Origin: CAWDYA01 sp963806495
GTDB taxonomy: Bacteria > Acidobacteriota > Polarisedimenticolia > JACPZX01 > DASXTC01
Length of the DNA stretch: 64,000 bases
Reading direction: 5' to 3'
NCBI GenBank assembly: GCA_963806495.1
Contig: CAWDYA010000009.1
Coordinates: 392,039 to 456,038, forward strand
Position 1 is the stretch's first letter. Every line of letters starts with the position of its first letter. The notes below the pieces were generated by a model. That model was given only the letters and a program-made list of their open reading frames with translations. It made no database searches and was not told where the DNA came from. Both the position numbers and the translations under genes were made by a program. Shown here one piece after another: positions 45,860 through 54,945 of the stretch.

Positions 45860-46801
45860 CTACGGCCGTCCGGGCCCCTGCAGGAAACGCAGCAGCTCCA
45901 TGTCGGTGGTCACCACCGCGGTCGTCTCCTCGTCGAGGCTCGATTCGAGGGTTTCCATCGCCTTGACGAACCGGTAGAGCTCCGGATCCCGCGAGTAGGC
46001 GTTGGCGTAGATGCTCGTCGCCTTGGCGTCGGCGGCCCCCTTCAGCTCCTGCGCCCTCCGGTATCCCTCGGACGACGCGGCCAGGATGTCGCGCTCCTTC
46101 TGCCCGCGGATCTCCGCCGCGCGCCCCTGCCCCTCCGAGCGGCTCCGCTCGGCGATCCGCTTGCGCTCCGAGATCATCCGCTCGTACACCTTCTGCTGCA
46201 CGGTCTCGACGTAGTTGATCCGCTTGAATCGGACGTCCACGAGCTCGATGCCGAACTCGGGCGTGATCTGTGACGCTTTCGCGAGGATCAGATCCTCGAT
46301 CTTCTGCCGGCCGGTGGCGATGGTCGCCATGGCCTCCGCCGATCCGATCCCCTCCAGCTCGCCGGTGATCTCGAACTCCCTGTTGGTCGATCGCACCAGC
46401 TCGATCAGATCGAACGACGCCACGGCGTTGCGGGTCTCGCCGTCGACGATGTCGTCGAGCCGGCTCTGGGCGCCGATCTCGTCACGCACGGCCTGATAGA
46501 ACCTGAGAGGATCCGCGATCCGCCAGCGGGCGTAGGTGTCGACCCAGATGTACTTCTTGTCCTTGGTCGGAATCTCGTTGGTGTCGCCGTCGAACTCGAG
46601 CCAGCGCTTGTCGAACCGGTGCACCATCTGGATGAACGGCATCTTCAGCTTCAACCCCGGCTCGCTGATGACGCCTCCCACCGGCCGGCCGAACTCCACG
46701 AGGATCACCTGCTCGGTCTCCGACACGGTGTAACACGACGCGGAGGCGACGATCACCGCCAGAAGACCCGCGATCAGGGCGGCCCAGACCATCGGCTTCA
46801 T
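45860..46801 (-). CDS. hflC: HflC, SPFH-family regulator of FtsH
   Basis: 313 residues. An N-terminal helix (AALIAGLLAVIVASASCYTV) faces the periplasm side, followed by the SPFH/band 7 domain (SETEQVILVEFGRPVGGVISEPGLKLKMPFIQ, DKKYIWVDTYARWRIADPLRFYQAV). A long coiled region then holds IGVELVDVRFKRINYVETVQQKVYERMISERKRIAERSRSEGQGRAAEI, nearly identical to the HflC signature. With HflK it forms a cage around the FtsH protease and limits its access to membrane substrates. The ATG overlaps the hflK stop (ATGA). Confidence 0.97.
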   Translation of the reverse strand: MKPMVWAALIAGLLAVIVASASCYTVSETEQVILVEFGRPVGGVISEPGLKLKMPFIQMVHRFDKRWLEFDGDTNEIPTKDKKYIWVDTYARWRIADPLRFYQAVRDEIGAQSRLDDIVDGETRNAVASFDLIELVRSTNREFEITGELEGIGSAEAMATIATGRQKIEDLILAKASQITPEFGIELVDVRFKRINYVETVQQKVYERMISERKRIAERSRSEGQGRAAEIRGQKERDILAASSEGYRRAQELKGAADAKATSIYANAYSRDPELYRFVKAMETLESSLDEETTAVVTTDMELLRFLQGPGRP

Positions 46802-47817
46802 GGCTTCACCTCCTTGACCTTGCCGTCGAGCTGGAGCAGCGGCAGCACGCCGCGCGCCTTTTCGTCGAGGATTACCTTGCGCCCGAGCTTCGGGAGCACA
46901 CGGCTCATCGTCTCGAAATAGATCCGCGATCGTGTGACCGCGGGCGCCTTGCGGTATTCCTTGTACAGGGCGTCGAACCGGCTCGCGTCACCCAGCGCCT
47001 TGTTCTCCCGCTCCACGGAGTACCCTTCGGCCGCCCGGACCGCCTGTTCGGCCTCTCCCTTGGCCCGCGGCACTGCAAGGTTGTACTCGGCCCAGGCTTC
47101 GTTGATCGAACGCTCCTTCTCCTGGATCGCCTGGTTCACCTCGTTGAACGCCGGCTTGACCGGGTCGGGAGGGTTGACGTCCTGCAGGACGAGCTGCTGC
47201 ACCTCGATCCCTATCCCGTAAAGGTCGCACAGACGCTGCAGCTCCTCCTTGGCCTGGAACGCTATCGACTCGCGGCCGATCGTGATCACCTCGTCGACGC
47301 TGTGGTCTCCCACCACCTGGCGCATCGCCGCTTCGGACATGTAACGGAACGTCTCGCCCACGTCGCGCACGTTGAACAGATAGGCACGTGGATCCTTGAT
47401 CCGGTACTGCACGATCCACTCCACCACGGCGACGTTCAGATCCCCGGTCAGCATGAGCGACTCCGCCTTCGTCTCCGAGGAGGGAGGCGCGTAGCTGGAG
47501 CGTGCGCCGGCTTCCAGCGTCCGGAAGCCGAACTCCATCTTGAGCTGCCGCTGCACCGGCACGAGTGTCACCCTCTCGATGCCGAACGGTATCTTGAAGT
47601 GGGGGCCGGGCTGCGTGGTTCGCACGAGCTTGCCGAACCGCTGGACGGCGCCCACCTCGGCCGGCTCGACCTGGTAATAGCTCCCCCAGGCGATCATCAG
47701 GATCACGACGCCAAGCGCGACGCGCCGGATGAGAGCCCACGGGGGCTTGACGCCCGGGGGCATCTTCCATCCGTACTGACGCATGTCGATCTGAAACCGG
47801 TCACGGGTGTCGTTCAA
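46798..47817 (-). CDS. hflK: HflK, SPFH-family partner of HflC
   Basis: 339 residues from a TTG at 47817 that has GGGGAGGG 6 bases upstream; an ATG at MRQYGWKMPPG is a shorter alternative. Helix VALGVVILMIAWGSYYQV, then the SPFH domain (PAEVGAVQRFGKLVRTTQPGPHFKIPFGIERV, DLNVAVVEWIVQYRIKDP) and the coiled helix with GIEVQQLVLQDVNPPDPVKPAFNEVNQAIQEKE, the HflK motif. FtsH itself is not in the window. The pair is convergent with the transglutaminase-like gene and divergent from a methyltransferase. Confidence 0.96.
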   Translation of the reverse strand: MNDTRDRFQIDMRQYGWKMPPGVKPPWALIRRVALGVVILMIAWGSYYQVEPAEVGAVQRFGKLVRTTQPGPHFKIPFGIERVTLVPVQRQLKMEFGFRTLEAGARSSYAPPSSETKAESLMLTGDLNVAVVEWIVQYRIKDPRAYLFNVRDVGETFRYMSEAAMRQVVGDHSVDEVITIGRESIAFQAKEELQRLCDLYGIGIEVQQLVLQDVNPPDPVKPAFNEVNQAIQEKERSINEAWAEYNLAVPRAKGEAEQAVRAAEGYSVERENKALGDASRFDALYKEYRKAPAVTRSRIYFETMSRVLPKLGRKVILDEKARGVLPLLQLDGKVKEVKP

Positions 47818-47966
47818 GGCGGGCCCTCCCCTTTGACGGGGGCCGCACGCGTCGCGCCGCAGCACGGCCAAAGAGTCAGTATATTACGAGCGCGCCTGAA
47901 GGATTGACTCCCTCCCCGGTGCTCGTGTACGGTTCGGGAAAACTCGGCCAGAAAAGGAGAAGCACC

Positions 47967-49031
47967 ATGGGCAACACATCGATGGATCAGGCAAAACTCG
48001 AATCGTTCCTCGGCAAAGCGGTCGGCGACTTCGGCGCGGCGATCAGTGCAGCGCTGGTGGTCATCGGCGACAAGCTGGGGCTCTACAAGGCCATGGCCGG
48101 CTCCGGCCCCGTGACGTCCGCCGAGCTGGCTTCACGCACCGGCACCCACGAGCGGTACGTCCGGGAATGGCTGGTGAACCAGGCCGCGGGAGGGTACCTG
48201 GAGTACGATCCGAAGACGGGCGGGTACTCGTTGTCGCCCGAGCACGCAGCCGCGCTCGCCGACGACAACAGCCCGTTCTTCGTCGGCGGCGGCTTCCAGG
48301 TCATCACCGCGATGATCAAGGCGAACGACCGGATCCTGGACGCCTTCCGCACCGGCGAGGGGATGTTCTGGGGCGAGCATCATCACGACCTGTTCGATGG
48401 AACGGAGCGTTTCTTCCGGCCCGGATACGCCGCCAACCTGGTCCAGAGCTGGATCCCGGCGCTGGAAGGCGTGCACAGGAAGCTCGAATCGGGCGCCACA
48501 ATCGCCGATGTCGGCTGCGGGCACGGAGCTTCGACCGTGATCATGGCGCAGGCGTACCCGAACTCACGTTTCTTCGGCTTCGACAACCACGCGCCCTCGA
48601 TCGTGCACGCCCGCAAGGCGGCGTTCGCGGCAGGGGTGGCCGACCGGGTCACCTTCGACATCGCCGGGGCCACCAACTTCCCCAACTCGGGATACGACTT
48701 CGTCACCTTCTTCGACTGTCTGCACGATCTGGGCGATCCGATCGGGTCGCTGCGGCGCGCCAGGGAAACGCTGAACCAGGGCGGCTGCGTCATGATCGTC
48801 GAGCCGATGGCCGCCGAGACAGTGGAGGGGAACCTCAACCCGGTCGGCCGGGTCTACGCCGGCGCCTCGGTGCTCTGCTGCACGCCCAACGCCATCGCTT
48901 CGGGCCAGACCGCGCTCGGGACGATCGCGTCGGAGGAACAGCTCAGGAAGGTGGCGGCGGACGCGGGCCTGACGAAATTCCGCCGCGCAACCGAGACGGT
49001 GTTCAACCGGGTGTTCGAGGTGAGACCCTGA
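47967..49031 (+). CDS. Class I SAM-dependent methyltransferase with N-terminal winged helix
   Basis: 354 residues from the ATG at 47967 (AAGGAG upstream; the earlier frame opening at 47904 has none). A winged-helix dimerisation domain (about 20-110: TSAELASRTGTHERYVREWLVNQAAGGYLEYD) precedes the Rossmann methyltransferase with motif I TIADVGCGHGASTVIMA and FGFDNHAPSIVHARK. The later FDCLHDLGDPIGSLRRARETLNQGGCVMIVEP is typical of small-molecule O- or C-methyltransferases. The substrate is unknown. It is convergent with another methyltransferase whose stop lies 10 bases away. Confidence 0.93.
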   Translation: MGNTSMDQAKLESFLGKAVGDFGAAISAALVVIGDKLGLYKAMAGSGPVTSAELASRTGTHERYVREWLVNQAAGGYLEYDPKTGGYSLSPEHAAALADDNSPFFVGGGFQVITAMIKANDRILDAFRTGEGMFWGEHHHDLFDGTERFFRPGYAANLVQSWIPALEGVHRKLESGATIADVGCGHGASTVIMAQAYPNSRFFGFDNHAPSIVHARKAAFAAGVADRVTFDIAGATNFPNSGYDFVTFFDCLHDLGDPIGSLRRARETLNQGGCVMIVEPMAAETVEGNLNPVGRVYAGASVLCCTPNAIASGQTALGTIASEEQLRKVAADAGLTKFRRATETVFNRVFEVRP

Positions 49032-49041
49032 CGAAAGCGTC

Positions 49042-49806
49042 TTACGGGCCGGCGTGGCCGAAGTGGATCTCGGTGTCGTAGTCGATCCGCACGGCCCCGC
49101 CCTCCTGGTGCCGCGAGAACAGGCGTTCGAGCGCGGCGAGCATCGGGGCGTGGTCGGGATGCCCCGGTGGCGGCGTGTACGATGACGACAGGAGCCTGCC
49201 CGCCAGCCCCTGCCGATCGAGTCGCTGGTGGTTGGGCAGCATCCGCGTCTCGTACCGCCCGCCGGCGAACACCTCGCCCAGCGCCGACGCGCCGATCCGG
49301 CGGTGGTCGACCTCGCGGTAGTCGGTGCCGTACCGCTGCAACAGCTCCTCGTATCCGTGCAGGAAGGCGGACCCGTCGACCCGTCTGCGGTTCCACAGGA
49401 GGACCAGCCAGCCTCCGGGACGGAGGATACGGGCGCATTCCCTCTTCAATCTCGGCCGGTCGAACCAGTGGAAGGCCTGCGCGGCCACCACGTGGTCGAC
49501 GCTCGCGTCGGCGAGCGTGGTCGCCTCCGCGGGCGCCCGCACGAGCGTGAAACGCGGGTAGCGATTTGACAGGGCCTGGGCCGCGAGAGCCATCTCCCGG
49601 TTCGGCTCCACTCCTTGGACACGGCAGCCCTCGCGAAGAAACAGCTCGGAGGAGATGCCGGTGCCGCAACCCAGATCGGCGATCACCGAGGCCTCGCTCA
49701 GCCCTGTCTCCTCGCGCAGGAGACGGATCACCTCGGCCGGATAGCCGGGACGGGAGCGGCGGTACCAGCCGACGCGGTCTGAGAAACGGTCCTTCGGATC
49801 CGGCAT
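49042..49806 (-). CDS. Class I SAM-dependent methyltransferase (type 11)
   Basis: 254 residues: DRFSDRVGWYRRSRPGYPAEVI at the start, motif I ASVIADLGCGTGISSELFL, acidic turn VQGVEPNREM, motif II/III VDHVVAAQAFHWFD and LRPGGWLVLLWNRR. The RPGYP lead-in and the FHWFD segment are typical of a widespread type 11 group related to trans-aconitate and ubiquinone-type methyltransferases, but the substrate is not known. It is convergent with the upstream methyltransferase and divergent from the S9 hydrolase gene. Confidence 0.94.
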   Translation of the reverse strand: MPDPKDRFSDRVGWYRRSRPGYPAEVIRLLREETGLSEASVIADLGCGTGISSELFLREGCRVQGVEPNREMALAAQALSNRYPRFTLVRAPAEATTLADASVDHVVAAQAFHWFDRPRLKRECARILRPGGWLVLLWNRRRVDGSAFLHGYEELLQRYGTDYREVDHRRIGASALGEVFAGGRYETRMLPNHQRLDRQGLAGRLLSSSYTPPPGHPDHAPMLAALERLFSRHQEGGAVRIDYDTEIHFGHAGP

Positions 49807-49971
49807 GACGTGTCTGCCTCCCTGAGGGCATTCTCACACCGGGAGGCACGGCCGGCAACCGTGTCGATGGACGCCCCTCCCCGCCCCTACCCGTCGGGTG
49901 CCGCGCGGGTGTAGGCTCTTCAGATGCGGCTCCCGTACAGGGGGCGCTCCCCATCCAGACAGGAGGCTATC

Positions 49972-51021
49972 ATGCGCGCTTCCGGCACCATCGGCATCCT
50001 CGCATTGATCGCGATCGCTCCCTTCGGAGCGCTTCGCGCCGATCCGCCGCGCACGGAGCACGAACAGCTCGCCGATCGGATCGATGCGCTCGACAGGAAG
50101 GTCGAAGGAGCATCGTTCGACACCGGCGAGCTGATCAAGAAAGTGGACGACCTGCTCTGGTTCGAACGAGTCGGAGACATCGCGAGCATCGACAAGGTGT
50201 ATTTCCCGACCGTGCCCAATCCTCACGGGGAGGAGACATACGGGATCGAGAACGAGCGGCATCCCTTCAGGATGTACGCCTACGTGTTCGTACCCCGCGG
50301 ACTCGACCCCGGCGCGAAGCATCCGCTCCTGCTGTTTCCTCACGGCGGCGTGCACTCCGATTTCACGACCTACTACGCTCACATCGTCCGCGAGCTGATG
50401 GAGCGCGGCTATATCGTCGTCGCCCCGGAGTATCGCGGGTCGACCGGCTACGGGAAGGAGTACTACGAGGCGATCGACTACGGCGGTCTCGAAGTGGAGG
50501 ATGTCGTCGCCGCCCGCGACTGGGCGCTCGAGAACGTCGAGGGGACGGACCCGTCGCGGGTCGGCATCCTGGGATGGAGCCACGGCGGGCTGATCTCCCT
50601 GATGGCCGTGTTCAACCACCCCGAGAAGTTCCAGGTGGCGTACGCCGGCATGCCGGTCTCCGACCTGGTCGAGAGGATGGGCTATCAGACGGAGTCGTAT
50701 CGTGAGCTGTACTCCGCGCCATATCACATCGGCAAGACCGCCAATGAGGACATCGAGGAGTACCGTCGCCGATCGCCCGCGTGGAACGCCGAGAAGCTGC
50801 AGACGCCCCTGCTGATTCACACGAACACCAACGACCGGGACGTGCACGTCTCCGAGGTCGAGCACCTGATCCAGGCGCTCAAGGCCGCGGGCAGGAAGTT
50901 CGAATACAAGATTTACGAGGACGCGCCCGGCGGGCACAGCTTCAACCGGCTCGACACCGTTCAGGCGCATCGATCCCGCGATGAGGTGTATGCCTTTCTG
51001 GCGAAGTACCTGAAGAAGTGA
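49972..51021 (+). CDS. Exported S9-type alpha/beta hydrolase (prolyl oligopeptidase family)
   Basis: 349 residues from the ATG at 49972 (AGGAGG upstream). Signal peptide GILALIAIAPFGALRA. The alpha/beta hydrolase has LLLFPHGGVHSDF for the oxyanion loop, the nucleophile elbow GWSHGG (Ser203), Asp288 or Asp290 in NTNDRDVHV, and His322 in GGHSF, a complete triad. YIVVAPEYRGSTGYGKEYYEAIDYGG is typical of S9 dipeptidyl/acylaminoacyl peptidases; the usual N-terminal propeller is absent, so it is a single-domain form. It likely cleaves peptides or esters outside the cytoplasm. Confidence 0.92.
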   Translation: MRASGTIGILALIAIAPFGALRADPPRTEHEQLADRIDALDRKVEGASFDTGELIKKVDDLLWFERVGDIASIDKVYFPTVPNPHGEETYGIENERHPFRMYAYVFVPRGLDPGAKHPLLLFPHGGVHSDFTTYYAHIVRELMERGYIVVAPEYRGSTGYGKEYYEAIDYGGLEVEDVVAARDWALENVEGTDPSRVGILGWSHGGLISLMAVFNHPEKFQVAYAGMPVSDLVERMGYQTESYRELYSAPYHIGKTANEDIEEYRRRSPAWNAEKLQTPLLIHTNTNDRDVHVSEVEHLIQALKAAGRKFEYKIYEDAPGGHSFNRLDTVQAHRSRDEVYAFLAKYLKK

Positions 51022-51028
51022 GCGGCGG

Positions 51029-51790
51029 TCAGCGGATCGCGAAGACCACGCGCACCGTCTGAAAGACGCGCACGGGGCGTCCCGCACGAAGTGCCGGGCG
51101 GTACTTCCACTGCCGCACGGCCGCCAGCGCCGCCTCGTCGAACAGCGGCGCCGACTTGATCACGATCGCTTCCTCCACATCGCCATCGCGTCCGATGACG
51201 ATCTGCAGGATGACCGTGCCCGGCGTGCGCGAGAGCCGTGCCGCCTCCGGGTAGCGAGGCACGACATCCACCAGTTTTTCCGGAGGCGTTACATCCGTCG
51301 TGAGATACACGGGTCGATCGTCGTGCGGCAGCCCTTCGAGCACGTTGCCCGGTCCCGCGCCCGTCCCGATGCCGCCCTCGATGCCCCAGGGCAGCCCATC
51401 CCCGGGCCCGGTGACGCCGGGGACGCCGAATGGTCCGCCACTGCCGGCGTCCTCTCCCGAGGCGCCGGGTTCAGGGACCTTGCTGGTCGAAAGCGGCGCG
51501 TCGGGGATGCGCCGCGGCTGTGCGGCGCGGAGTGCCGGCTGCGGCGCGGCAGCCGCGTGTGGGCGTGCGCGCGCCGCGGAACCGGCGGAGCCGGCAGGCG
51601 GCGGTGGGGGTATCGGCGTCCCCGGCGTTTGCGGAAGAACGACCGGGATGATCAGGCGCTCGGGGATGCGCGGTTCGGCCAGAGGCTCGACCCGCAGGTA
51701 CGAGGAGGCCGCAAGACTGACGATGATGGCGCCGTGGACCGTGAGGGAGCCACCCGACGCCATCCTGAACAACCGTCCCGTCCGCCCCAT
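51029..51790 (-). CDS. TonB-like energy transducer
   Basis: About 253 residues from the ATG at 51790 (GGGAGAGG upstream; an ATG at 51793 is adjacent). A membrane anchor (LTVHGAIIVSLAASSYL) is followed by a Pro/Ala-rich periplasmic linker (IPPPPPAGSAGSAARARPHAAAAP) and a C-terminal TonB domain: YPEAARLSRTPGTVILQIVIGRDGDVEEAIVIKSAPLFDEAALAAVRQWKYRPALRAG, the conserved YP...G-V-x-V...A-L-x-a-v-x-x-W-x-y-x-P pattern. It should deliver membrane energy to outer-membrane receptors. No ExbB/ExbD neighbours are present. Its stop lies 7 bases past the convergent hydrolase gene. Confidence 0.9.
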   Translation of the reverse strand: MGRTGRLFRMASGGSLTVHGAIIVSLAASSYLRVEPLAEPRIPERLIIPVVLPQTPGTPIPPPPPAGSAGSAARARPHAAAAPQPALRAAQPRRIPDAPLSTSKVPEPGASGEDAGSGGPFGVPGVTGPGDGLPWGIEGGIGTGAGPGNVLEGLPHDDRPVYLTTDVTPPEKLVDVVPRYPEAARLSRTPGTVILQIVIGRDGDVEEAIVIKSAPLFDEAALAAVRQWKYRPALRAGRPVRVFQTVRVVFAIR

Positions 51791-51898
51791 CATCCCTCTC
51801 CCGCAATGGTGTCCGTGCCTTGCCTTCACCCTGTACTACGGGCGGCGGCGCGGGTTCATTGCGTCTCCCAGAGGAGCGCGTTTAGGGGCGGGCGCGGT

Positions 51899-52465
51899 TC
51901 AGTTGGTGAGATAGGCGTACAAGGTCGCCGTCACCGTCTTGTCGGTGGTGTTGTACAGAAACACCCGGTAGCGCGGGAAGCCGACGATGAAACGCGGCTG
52001 ATCCGAGAAGAAGCCCGCGGTGCCCGCCGGCACTCCGGCGCGCACCTCGAACGGGAACTGCAGCTGCCCTCGCTCCTCGAAGGCGCGTGTCACGGGCTCG
52101 GCGTCGGGCAGGAGCAGCGCGCCGACCTGCCCCTCCCGCAGGGTCGTTCCCTTGGGCTGGCCGGTCAGGCTGAGCACCATGCCGCTGAAGCCGTCCGCCG
52201 TGACGGTGCCGGCGCCGACGTAGCGGGTCACGTCTTCGCGGCCCACCGGCGGCACCTCGATCTCTCTGAGGGCCACCAGGCTGCCGTGGGGGATCACCTT
52301 CTCGATGGACACCTGCCCCTGCACCTGCTGCAGCTCGGGGAAATTGGTGACGAGCACTTCCTGTATCCGATCACGCTCCGCCGCGCCGATCGAAAGCAGG
52401 ACGAGGGCGATGATCGCCGCGGGAACGGCCAGCCGGGCGGCTCTCCACAGGTTGATTCCGCTCAT
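51899..52465 (-). CDS. Exported protein of unknown function downstream of the ba3 oxidase
   Basis: 188 residues with one N-terminal helix (AARLAVPAAIIALVLLSIGAA) and a soluble, beta-rich remainder (VSIEKVIPHGSLVALREIEVPPVGREDVTRYVGAGTV, PRYRVFLYNTTDKTVTATLYAYLTN). I do not recognise a family. It follows the oxidase subunit I gene by 105 bases on the same strand, so it may be transcribed with the oxidase, but there is no overlap and it may be independent. Confidence 0.7.
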   Translation of the reverse strand: MSGINLWRAARLAVPAAIIALVLLSIGAAERDRIQEVLVTNFPELQQVQGQVSIEKVIPHGSLVALREIEVPPVGREDVTRYVGAGTVTADGFSGMVLSLTGQPKGTTLREGQVGALLLPDAEPVTRAFEERGQLQFPFEVRAGVPAGTAGFFSDQPRFIVGFPRYRVFLYNTTDKTVTATLYAYLTN

Positions 52466-52570
52466 GGGTTCCTCCAGGGGGCCGCGCGCGGCCCGTGAGA
52501 TGGCCAGGTCGGGGGATCTTCCGAACCGACCCGGATCATAGCGATCCGGCGCGGGGCCGACGAGGAGGGC

Positions 52571-54184
52571 TCAGAACGGCTGGAAGGGAGGCGACCCGTA
52601 GCGCTGCTGCATCAGCAGATGTGCGACCGGCCAGGCGTAGGCCACGATGACGAGCCCCACGGCCACGACCGTCCACAGGCCGTAACGATCCCAGATACCG
52701 GTGGAGCCGACCGCGTGCAGAGGCCGTGCGAACTCGAACGGGGGCGGCTCGATCCGCCGTCCGGTGAGCCAGGTGGCGACGACGACCGTGACGTACGACA
52801 TCGCGCTGACGAACAGCAGCACACCCCCGACGGCCGCCACCTGCGGCAGCGCGCCCCAGAGCGCGCCGTACTCGCCCGTCAGGGCGGCGCTGTAGACCCG
52901 GCGCGGCAGCCCCCTCAGCCCTGCGATGTGGTAGCTGACGCTGAACAGCGTCATCCCGGCCAGCCACAGCCACGGCTGAATGCGGGCCAGCATCATCGGT
53001 CGAAGCTGCCGGCCGGTCAGCCGGGGCAGCAGCCAGTAGGTCGCCCCCATGAAGGTGAGGGCCACCGTAGTGCCGAGCGTGATGTGGAAGTGCCCCATGA
53101 TCCAGGCGGTGTTGTGCACCATCGAGTTCATCGCGTAGGCGGCGTTGATCGCCCCGCCGAAGCCGCCGAAGGTGAAGGCGATCATGGCCAGCGCCATCGA
53201 GACGAAGAACGGATCGCGCCACGGCAGCTTGCCGATCCAGTCGAAGAGCCCCCCCGCCCCCTTGAGACGGCCCGCCACCTCCAGCGAGGCGATGATGGTG
53301 AAGGCGGTCACGAAGCTCGGATACAGAATGGCGTAGGTGGTGACGGTGTGCAGCAGCTTCCAGCCGGAGCCGATCCCCGGGTCGGCGAACTGATGATGGA
53401 ACCCGACGGGAGTCGACAACAGGATGAAGAGCACGAACACCATGCGGCCGAGCGGATCGGAGAACAGACGGCCGCCCGCGATGCGCGGCAGCACCGAGTA
53501 CCACAGCACGTAGGCGGGCAGAAGCCAGAAGTAGACCAGGGGGTGCCCGAACCACCAGAAGTAGACGCGCGCCAGCAGCGGGTCCACCTTGTCGACGAAG
53601 CCGAGCGACCAGGGGATCAGCATCCCAACCACCTCGAGCGCGAGCCCCGCGGTGGCGAGGTACCAGACGATGATCGTGGCCAGCATGCCGTGGATGGCCA
53701 TCGGGGCCGGCACTCCCGGGTTCTCCCGGCGCCAGGAACGGTAGCTCGCGATCACCACGCCGCCCCAGATCCACGAGCCCACCACCAGCAGCGTCGCCCC
53801 GATGTAGAAGAGCGGGTGCGCCTGCATCGGCGGGTAGAAGGTGTACAGCACCGTGCTCTGGCCCCGCAGAATCGTCTCGGCCGCCGCCACGGATCCGACC
53901 GTCGCCAGCCAGAAGCCGAACCAGGCGGTTCTGCGGCCGGTGATGCGCCCCAGGGTCTCCTGCGACAGGACGTAGCCGAGGCCCATGATGAAGAAGGTGG
54001 TGAAGACGAGCGCCATCAGGACACCGTGCGCCGTCAGTGAGATGTAATAGAGGTCCTCGCTGCGCTTCGGGAACGTGACATCGGCAATCGAAAGGCCCTG
54101 CAGCACGCCCATGCACGCCGCGACGCCGAAGGCCGCGACCGCCACGCCGATGTGCGCCGCCGCGAGCCGGTGCGGGCGCGTCAC
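52571..54184 (-). CDS. cbaA: ba3-type (B-family) cytochrome c oxidase subunit I
   Basis: 537 residues, about 13 helices. The haem a / CuB ligands are visible: AHGVLMALVFTTFFIMG with the low-spin haem His, the CuB His/Tyr segment WWFGHPLVYFWLLPAYVLWY, the CuB His pair TPVGFHHQF, and MGHFHITLG with the high-spin and low-spin haem His. The sequence around these sites (PAMAIHGMLATIIVW, AAYAMNSMVHNTAWIMGHFH) follows the Thermus ba3 / B-type plan rather than the A-type aa3 plan. It reduces O2 with high affinity while pumping protons. The ATG overlaps the subunit II stop (ATGA). Confidence 0.95.
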   Translation of the reverse strand: MTRPHRLAAAHIGVAVAAFGVAACMGVLQGLSIADVTFPKRSEDLYYISLTAHGVLMALVFTTFFIMGLGYVLSQETLGRITGRRTAWFGFWLATVGSVAAAETILRGQSTVLYTFYPPMQAHPLFYIGATLLVVGSWIWGGVVIASYRSWRRENPGVPAPMAIHGMLATIIVWYLATAGLALEVVGMLIPWSLGFVDKVDPLLARVYFWWFGHPLVYFWLLPAYVLWYSVLPRIAGGRLFSDPLGRMVFVLFILLSTPVGFHHQFADPGIGSGWKLLHTVTTYAILYPSFVTAFTIIASLEVAGRLKGAGGLFDWIGKLPWRDPFFVSMALAMIAFTFGGFGGAINAAYAMNSMVHNTAWIMGHFHITLGTTVALTFMGATYWLLPRLTGRQLRPMMLARIQPWLWLAGMTLFSVSYHIAGLRGLPRRVYSAALTGEYGALWGALPQVAAVGGVLLFVSAMSYVTVVVATWLTGRRIEPPPFEFARPLHAVGSTGIWDRYGLWTVVAVGLVIVAYAWPVAHLLMQQRYGSPPFQPF

Positions 54185-54660
54185 CGGGACGTCTCCTTCA
54201 CGATCAGCTTGCCGACCATGTTGTGATGCATCGTCCCGCAGTACTCGTTGCAGGCGATGACGTACTCGCCCGGCTCGTCGAACGTCACGGTGAACTGGCT
54301 GACGTAGCCGGGTACCGCCATGGCGTTGGCGTTGGTGCCGATCACCTCGAAGCCGTGGATCACATCGGCGCTCGTGAGACGGAACGTGACCGGTCGGCCG
54401 GCGGGGACCTCGATAGGGTCCGGCGTGAAGGCGAACATCTGCGCGACCACCGGCACCACCACGCTACCGTCGGGGCGCGTCGTCACCACGGGGTTCGCGA
54501 ACTCGGGATTGTCGTACACAGTGGTGGGATCGATCGTCTCGATGTGGCTCGGCGGCTGGATCGCCTGAAGCCCGGTCGCCATGAAGATGGCGCCGAGGAA
54601 CAGCACGATGAGCGCGCCGGCGCCCCACATCCAGATCTTCTCGTACAGCTCGACCTTCAT
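54181..54660 (-). CDS. cbaB: ba3-type cytochrome c oxidase subunit II (CuA)
   Basis: 159 residues, a short subunit II with one anchor helix (WMWGAGALIVLFLGAIFMA), as in B-type oxidases. The cupredoxin domain has PVVAQMFAFTPDPIEVPAG and VIHGFEV with the first CuA His. It ends ACNEYCGTMHHNM with the two Cys, the Glu carbonyl ligand, the second His and the Met of the dinuclear CuA centre, all present. It accepts electrons from a cytochrome c on the periplasmic side and passes them to subunit I, whose gene overlaps it by four bases. Confidence 0.96.
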   Translation of the reverse strand: MKVELYEKIWMWGAGALIVLFLGAIFMATGLQAIQPPSHIETIDPTTVYDNPEFANPVVTTRPDGSVVVPVVAQMFAFTPDPIEVPAGRPVTFRLTSADVIHGFEVIGTNANAMAVPGYVSQFTVTFDEPGEYVIACNEYCGTMHHNMVGKLIVKETSR

Positions 54661-54691
54661 CCGCCGCCTCCCTGCGTCTCAGGCCCGCGTC

Positions 54692-54844
54692 TCAGGAATG
54701 AGGAGCGCCCCGCCCCAGGAAGAGGAACAGATACATCGCGAGCCAGCCGGCGGCGAAGAGCAGGCCGAAGATGACCACGATCACGAGCGTGCCTCGCGGG
54801 TGGCCGATCGCCTCGATGTCGATCTCGCTGTCGTCGTCCGTCAT
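54692..54844 (-). CDS. ba3-type cytochrome c oxidase subunit IIa
   Basis: A 50-residue frame, too short for most gene callers: MTDDDSEIDIEAIGHPRGTL leads into a single helix (VIVVIFGLLFAAGWLAMYLF) ending FLGRGAPHS. The HPRGTL entrance, one hydrophobic helix with a central aromatic pair, and the position directly before subunit II match the COX2a family, whose Thermus member replaces the second helix normally found in subunit II. A GGGG site precedes the ATG by about 7 bases and the stop lies 31 bases before the subunit II start. The order IIa-II-I is the order of the Thermus ba3 operon. Confidence 0.85.
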   Translation of the reverse strand: MTDDDSEIDIEAIGHPRGTLVIVVIFGLLFAAGWLAMYLFLFLGRGAPHS

Positions 54845-54945
54845 CGAGCGCCCCCCTGGCGCGGCTCACCCCGTCGCCGCGCGGGACATGCTAACGGATT
54901 TCTCCCTGGAGCGCTACACCGGAATGGGTGATTTCCGGGACAGGG

